NCBI GenBank assembly: GCA_900548315.1
Contig: URJU01000080.1
Span: forward strand, 1 to 9,576
Direction of reading: 5' to 3'
DNA from: an uncultured Coprococcus sp.
GTDB lineage: Bacteria; Bacillota; Clostridia; Lachnospirales; Lachnospiraceae
DNA: 9,576 nt
The notes beneath the pieces were generated by a model. That model was not told the DNA's origin. It saw only the letters and a program-made list of their open reading frames with translations, and ran no database searches. A program made the translations under genes and the position numbers. Shown here piece by piece: positions 6,836 to 9,576 of the stretch (position 1 is the stretch's first letter; every line of letters begins with the position of its first letter).

Positions 6836-8140
6836 TTACTGCTTTACGTTGAAAGCCTTGATTCCAGGATATACTGCGCAGTCGCCAAGCTGCTCTTCGA
6901 TTCTGAGTAGCTGGTTGTACTTTGCAACTCTCTCTGATCTTGAAGGAGCACCTGTCTTGATCTGGCATGTATTGAGTGCCACTGCGAGATCTGCGATAGT
7001 TGTATCTGCTGTCTCACCTGATCTGTGTGATGATATTGCTGTGTATCCAGCCTTATGAGCCATCTTGATAGCCTCAAGTGTCTCTGATACTGAACCGATC
7101 TGATTGAGTTTGATAAGGATACAGTTTGCGCATCCCATCTCGATACCCTTTGCAAGTCTCTCTGTATTTGTAACGAACAGATCATCACCAACAAGCTGAA
7201 CCTTGTCTCCAAGTCTTGCTGTAAGTTTCTGCCAGCCTTCCCAATCCTCCTCATCGAGACCATCCTCGATTGAGATAATAGGATACTTTTCAACAAGCTT
7301 TGCCCAGTGCTCAATGAGCTGCTCTGCTGTGTACTCTGTTCCAGCCTTTGGAAGCTTGTACCAGCCCTTGCCCTTCTCGCTCTTCCACTCTGATGAAGCA
7401 GCGTCCATAGCGATCTTGAAGTCCTTGCCCGGCTCATATCCAGCCTTCTTTACAGCCTCGAGGATTGTCTCGATAGCCTCCTCGTCAGACTTGAGTGCCG
7501 GAGCAAATCCACCCTCATCACCTACTGATGTGGCAAGACCTCTCTCCTTGAGGATACCTGCAAGTGCATGGAATACCTCTGCACACCATCTCAGACACTC
7601 CTTAAATGAAGGAGCACCAACCGGCATGATCATAAACTCCTGAACATCAAGTCCTGATGACAGAGCATGGCATCCTCCATTTACAATGTTCATCATTGGA
7701 ACAGGCAGCTTGTTTCCTGATATTCCGCCGAGGAATCTGTAAAGAGGAATGTCAAGTGAAATTGAAGCTGCTCTTGCCGCTGCGATTGAAACTGCAAGGA
7801 TAGCATTTGCTCCGAGGTTTGACTTGTCCTTTGTTCCATCTGCCTTGATCATCGCTGCATCCACTGCATATATGTCAGACGCATCCATTCCTGTAAGTAC
7901 GTCATTGATTGTTGTATTTATATTCTCTACTGCCTTCTGGACACCCTTGCCGAGATATCTTGACTTGTCTCCGTCACGAAGCTCTAGTGCCTCAAACTCA
8001 CCTGTTGATGCTCCGCTTGGTGCAGCGCCGCGGCCTACTGTTCCATCTGCCAGATATACCTCTGCCTCAACCGTTGGATTTCCTCTTGAATCAAGGATCT
8101 CTCTTCCTATTACCTTTTCAATCTCAAGATAATTCATCAT
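6836..8140 (-). CDS. eno: Enolase (phosphopyruvate hydratase)
   Basis: This 434-residue glycolytic enzyme interconverts 2-phosphoglycerate and phosphoenolpyruvate in the cytoplasm. It is full length and complete: loop 1 SGASTG at 42-47, the catalytic acid E209 in GDEGGFAP, Mg2+ ligands D246, E292 and D319, the catalytic base K344 inside the family signature ILIKLNQIGSVSET (341-354), and substrate-binding SHRSGE at 371-376. Loop 2 reads NGGCHALSSGLDVQEF rather than the more usual NGGAHADNxVDIQEF, with one extra residue. Two ATGs stand in tandem; I chose the first because AGGAAAGGAG lies 10 nt before it and 13 nt before the second. It has its own promoter, a leader of about 100 nt and a strong terminator, so it is monocistronic, not part of the gapA-pgk-tpiA-gpm cluster seen in some Firmicutes. 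Confidence 0.98.
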   Translation of the reverse strand: MMNYLEIEKVIGREILDSRGNPTVEAEVYLADGTVGRGAAPSGASTGEFEALELRDGDKSRYLGKGVQKAVENINTTINDVLTGMDASDIYAVDAAMIKADGTKDKSNLGANAILAVSIAAARAASISLDIPLYRFLGGISGNKLPVPMMNIVNGGCHALSSGLDVQEFMIMPVGAPSFKECLRWCAEVFHALAGILKERGLATSVGDEGGFAPALKSDEEAIETILEAVKKAGYEPGKDFKIAMDAASSEWKSEKGKGWYKLPKAGTEYTAEQLIEHWAKLVEKYPIISIEDGLDEEDWEGWQKLTARLGDKVQLVGDDLFVTNTERLAKGIEMGCANCILIKLNQIGSVSETLEAIKMAHKAGYTAISSHRSGETADTTIADLAVALNTCQIKTGAPSRSERVAKYNQLLRIEEQLGDCAVYPGIKAFNVKQ

Positions 8141-8175
8141 TTTTATATTTCTCCTTTCCTGTGTCGCATAGGTGT

Positions 8176-8216
8176 AACCCCTGCTGTCCCTCCGAGCCAG
8201 CAGACTGCAGAGGGTT
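8176..8216 (-). promoter_or_regulatory. Structured leader of the enolase mRNA
   Basis: On the minus strand the leader can fold AACCC-(8-nt bulge)-CTGCTG, an 11-nt loop, and CAGCAG-GGGTT (8216-8176). A second pairing, CCCTC (8214-8210) with GAGGG (8192-8188), uses overlapping bases, so the two folds exclude each other. It ends about 15 nt before the ribosome binding site. I do not recognise a known riboswitch. It could affect mRNA stability or translation. Confidence 0.35.
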
Positions 8217-8242
8217 CAGGAGCTCACATGATCTACGGTGTT

Positions 8243-8271
8243 AGTTTAATCTAACCATTCTATAAAATCAA
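8243..8271 (-). promoter_or_regulatory. Candidate enolase promoter
   Basis: On the minus strand TTGATT (8271-8266), a 17-bp spacer, then TAAACT (8248-8243) form a sigma-A-type promoter with four of six matches in each box. An inverted repeat GTTAG-ATTAAA-CTAAC (8255-8240) overlaps the -10. The start site would lie roughly 95-100 nt before the enolase ATG. Confidence 0.5.
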
Positions 8272-8313
8272 CATTTGTAATTGTGGATATTTTATCATTT
8301 AACGTAATAGCCT

Positions 8314-8335
8314 GGGGACGGAGGTACCTGACCCC
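8314..8335. repeat. REP-like palindromic unit, copy 1
   Basis: This 22-bp unit begins GGGGACGGAGG and ends ACCTGACCCC, with GGGG pairing to CCCC at the ends and an inner AGGT/ACCT palindrome. It is nearly identical to the next copy and sits in a non-coding gap. From memory, very similar GGGGACGG...CCCC elements are dispersed between genes in many bacteria, sometimes linked to REP-associated transposases. Confidence 0.8.
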
Positions 8336-8346
8336 ATTTGCCAGTG

Positions 8347-8368
8347 GGGGACGGAGGTGCCTGACCCC
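8347..8368. repeat. REP-like palindromic unit, copy 2
   Basis: This copy differs from the first only at its middle base (G for A, giving AGGTGCCT). It lies in direct orientation with a 33-bp period. The bases after each copy are alike too (ATTTGCCAGTG and TTTGACAATG), so the doublet is a degenerate tandem repeat. It lies 25 bp past the ZIP stop codon, and its hairpins could end or stabilise that transcript; I see no other terminator for the ZIP gene. Confidence 0.8.
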
Positions 8369-8392
8369 TTTGACAATGTGGAGATTTATTAG

Positions 8393-9169
8393 TTAGCCAA
8401 GGGCTACGTCCAGCACCATCATCAGTGCAAAGCCAACCGCAGCTCCGATGGTTCCTATATTGGTATGTTCTCCCGCCTGCGACTCTGGTATGAGTTCCTC
8501 TATAACTACATACAGCATTGCGCCGGCCGCAAATGCCAGAAAATATGGCAGTAATGGCGTGATCTGTACGGCGAGAAGTGCCGTCAGGAATCCACCCACA
8601 GGCTCCACTGCACCAGACAGTGTTCCGTACAGAAATGCCTTCTTTTTGCTCATGCCTTCACCCACAAGTGGCATGGACACGATTGCGCCCTCAGGGAAAT
8701 TCTGTATAGCAATTCCTATAGAGAGTGCAAATGCTCCCGTGATCGAAACTCCCATATTGCCCATGGCCGCTCCGGCATACACAACCCCCACCGCCATTCC
8801 CTCCGGTATATTGTGAAGAGTTACCGCAAATATCATCATTGTTGTCTTCTGCAGCTTTGACCTGACTCCCTCCGGCTTTTCACTTTCCAAATGCAGGTGC
8901 GGTATCACTGTATCCAACATCAAAAGAAATATGATTCCCAATGCAAATCCGACTAGCGCAGGCATCCAAGCAATCTTCCCTTGCGTCTCTGCCATGTCTA
9001 TGGACGGTATGAGCAGCGACCATACGGATGCCGCGATCATAACCCCCGCCGCGAATCCAAGCAATGCCTTCTCAACCATCGGCGATATTTTCTCTTTCAT
9101 AAGGAATACCATTGCCGCTCCCAGCGTGGTTCCGACAAACGGTATAAATAATGTTACAAATTCAGCCAT
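8393..9169 (-). CDS. ZIP-family divalent metal transporter, GufA type
   Basis: This 258-residue inner-membrane protein should import Zn2+, or another divalent metal such as Fe2+ or Mn2+. It has about eight transmembrane helices. The metal site is clear: HNIPEG (119-124) in helix 4, QNFPEG (156-161) in helix 5 and EELIPES (224-230) in helix 6. H119, E123, Q156 and E160 correspond to metal site M1 of the Bordetella BbZIP structure, and N120, N157 and E224/E225 to site M2. The GAVEPVGG segment (186-193) is typical of the GufA subfamily. A short hydrophilic loop at 91-108 holds HLHLE, a plausible metal-binding spot. GAGGTG lies about 5 nt before the ATG. The gene is solitary with its own promoter, which an inverted repeat overlaps, suggesting repression by a metal sensor. 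Confidence 0.93.
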   Translation of the reverse strand: MAEFVTLFIPFVGTTLGAAMVFLMKEKISPMVEKALLGFAAGVMIAASVWSLLIPSIDMAETQGKIAWMPALVGFALGIIFLLMLDTVIPHLHLESEKPEGVRSKLQKTTMMIFAVTLHNIPEGMAVGVVYAGAAMGNMGVSITGAFALSIGIAIQNFPEGAIVSMPLVGEGMSKKKAFLYGTLSGAVEPVGGFLTALLAVQITPLLPYFLAFAAGAMLYVVIEELIPESQAGEHTNIGTIGAAVGFALMMVLDVALG

Positions 9170-9251
9170 ATCTTCACCTCACTATGATATGTAGTATGTA
9201 CTTCGTTTATACTATATTCATTCGACCCCAAAAATATATTTTCAATCCATG

Positions 9252-9275
9252 ATTAAATTGCGACTACAATTTAAT
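9252..9275. promoter_or_regulatory. Operator-like inverted repeat before the ZIP gene
   Basis: ATTAAATTG-N6-CAATTTAAT is a perfect inverted repeat with 9-bp arms and a 6-bp spacer. It covers the candidate -10 of the ZIP promoter, so a bound protein would block transcription. It does not match the Fur, Zur or MntR consensus that I know. Its regulator is not in this window. Confidence 0.5.
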
Positions 9276-9296
9276 TTAATATTTTTACTTTGTCAA
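9268..9296 (-). promoter_or_regulatory. Candidate promoter of the ZIP transporter gene
   Basis: On the minus strand a perfect TTGACA (9296-9291) is followed after 17 bp by TAAATT (9273-9268), four of six matches. The leader would be about 90-95 nt, AT-rich, ending in the GAGGTG ribosome site. Confidence 0.55.
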
Positions 9297-9383
9297 CATA
9301 TGTCTGCACTCATGATAGAAGTTATCAACAATCAATTGGCAACCATGTTCTCCAAATTTATGGTGCTATCTTTTGTCAAACCA

Positions 9384-9392
9384 TGCTATAAT
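9384..9392 (+). promoter_or_regulatory. Extended -10 promoter on the plus strand
   Basis: TGCTATAAT is a perfect extended -10 hexamer with its TG motif. The -35 region at 17 bp is poor (TGCTAT). Transcription would start near base 9399 and run out of the window, diverging from the ZIP gene. It is the only promoter-like signal facing right. Confidence 0.5.
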
Positions 9393-9443
9393 ACAGAATA
9401 GTTATGCCAGATGGGATACATTTGTGTGCATATGGAGATAAAT

Positions 9444-9560
9444 ATGAAGGGAAATAACGCAGAAATCACAAGTACAACGAATCTTCAAAGTCAATCACAC
9501 AGACGAAGAATCCGGATTATTTTAAAAACAAAGCCAATTAAAACATTTGACATATATTAA
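9444..9560 (+). CDS. Possible small basic protein of 38 residues
   Basis: An ORF begins at ATG 9444 with GGAG 6 nt before it and ends at TAA 9558-9560. The product would start MKGNNAEITSTTNLQSQ, then become strongly basic (SHRRRIRIILKTKPIKTF), with no cysteines, signal peptide or membrane span. In-frame ATGs at 9432 and 9411 would give 42 or 49 residues but have no ribosome site. An extended -10 lies about 50 bp upstream. I do not recognise it. It could be a real small protein, the 5' end of a gene broken by a frameshift, or a chance ORF in the leader of a gene beyond the window. Confidence 0.3.
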   Translation: MKGNNAEITSTTNLQSQSHRRRIRIILKTKPIKTFDIY

Positions 9561-9576
9561 AAGCATAATGCATAAT

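Noticed and set aside
6844..7437. 197-codon open frame on the minus strand within enolase
   Set aside because: It is an off-frame reading of a complete, well-conserved enolase with low-complexity Ser/Arg/Gln content and no family match.
8143..8169. Eight-codon upstream ORF (MRHRKGEI) before enolase
   Set aside because: It has no ribosome site of its own and overlaps the enolase ribosome site; very short ORFs of this kind arise by chance.
8314..8368. CRISPR array
   Set aside because: There are only two short palindromic units with an 11-bp spacer whose sequence is itself repeated; there are no variable spacers and no cas genes.
9320..9330. DnaA-box-like TTATCAACA
   Set aside because: It is a single near match without a cluster of boxes or replication genes, so an origin is not supported.

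Overview
The window reads as ordinary core-genome sequence of a gut-type low-to-mid GC Firmicute, most likely a member of the Lachnospiraceae. Three things point there: the GH31 glucosidase closely resembles the Blautia (Ruminococcus) obeum enzyme Ro-alphaG1, the two-gene ABC exporter with an FtsX-type permease is of the clostridial kind, and strong GGAGG-type ribosome binding sites stand before nearly every gene. I cannot name a genus. The first 45 bases are not biological. They are the inner end of an Illumina P7/Nextera library adapter, including an 8-base index and the 19-bp Tn5 mosaic end, so genomic sequence starts at base 46 and the left edge is an assembly artefact.

All seven recognisable genes lie on the minus strand and are read from right to left. 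From the right: a GufA-type ZIP divalent-metal transporter (8393-9169) with a TTGACA promoter whose -10 is overlapped by a perfect 9-bp inverted repeat; enolase (6836-8140) with a structured leader and a strong terminator; a zinc-finger-less DnaJ/CbpA-type co-chaperone (5614-6537) with a long hairpin terminator; an sce7726-like protein with a PD-(D/E)XK nuclease pattern and a very basic tail (4803-5486); a cytoplasmic GH31 alpha-glucosidase (2712-4700); a Cof-type HAD phosphatase (1774-2577) whose leader holds four 15-bp tandem repeats; and an ABC exporter operon in which the ATPase (851-1549) overlaps by 8 nt an FtsX-like permease that is cut off by the contig edge (46-858).

The genes seem to be independent transcription units, except for the ATPase-permease pair. 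Most gaps carry a candidate promoter, a terminator, or both. The GH31 enzyme would release glucose inside the cell from imported oligosaccharides, enolase serves glycolysis, and the HAD phosphatase may act on sugar phosphates, but nothing shows a shared regulon. Between the ZIP gene and enolase lie two near-identical 22-bp palindromic units resembling dispersed REP elements. At the far right a perfect extended -10 on the plus strand is followed by a possible 38-codon ORF.

I did not find a new biological system. The items most worth checking are the adapter, the REP-like doublet, the operator-like inverted repeat before the ZIP gene, the 15-bp tandem repeats, the solitary nuclease-like gene, and the small plus-strand ORF.
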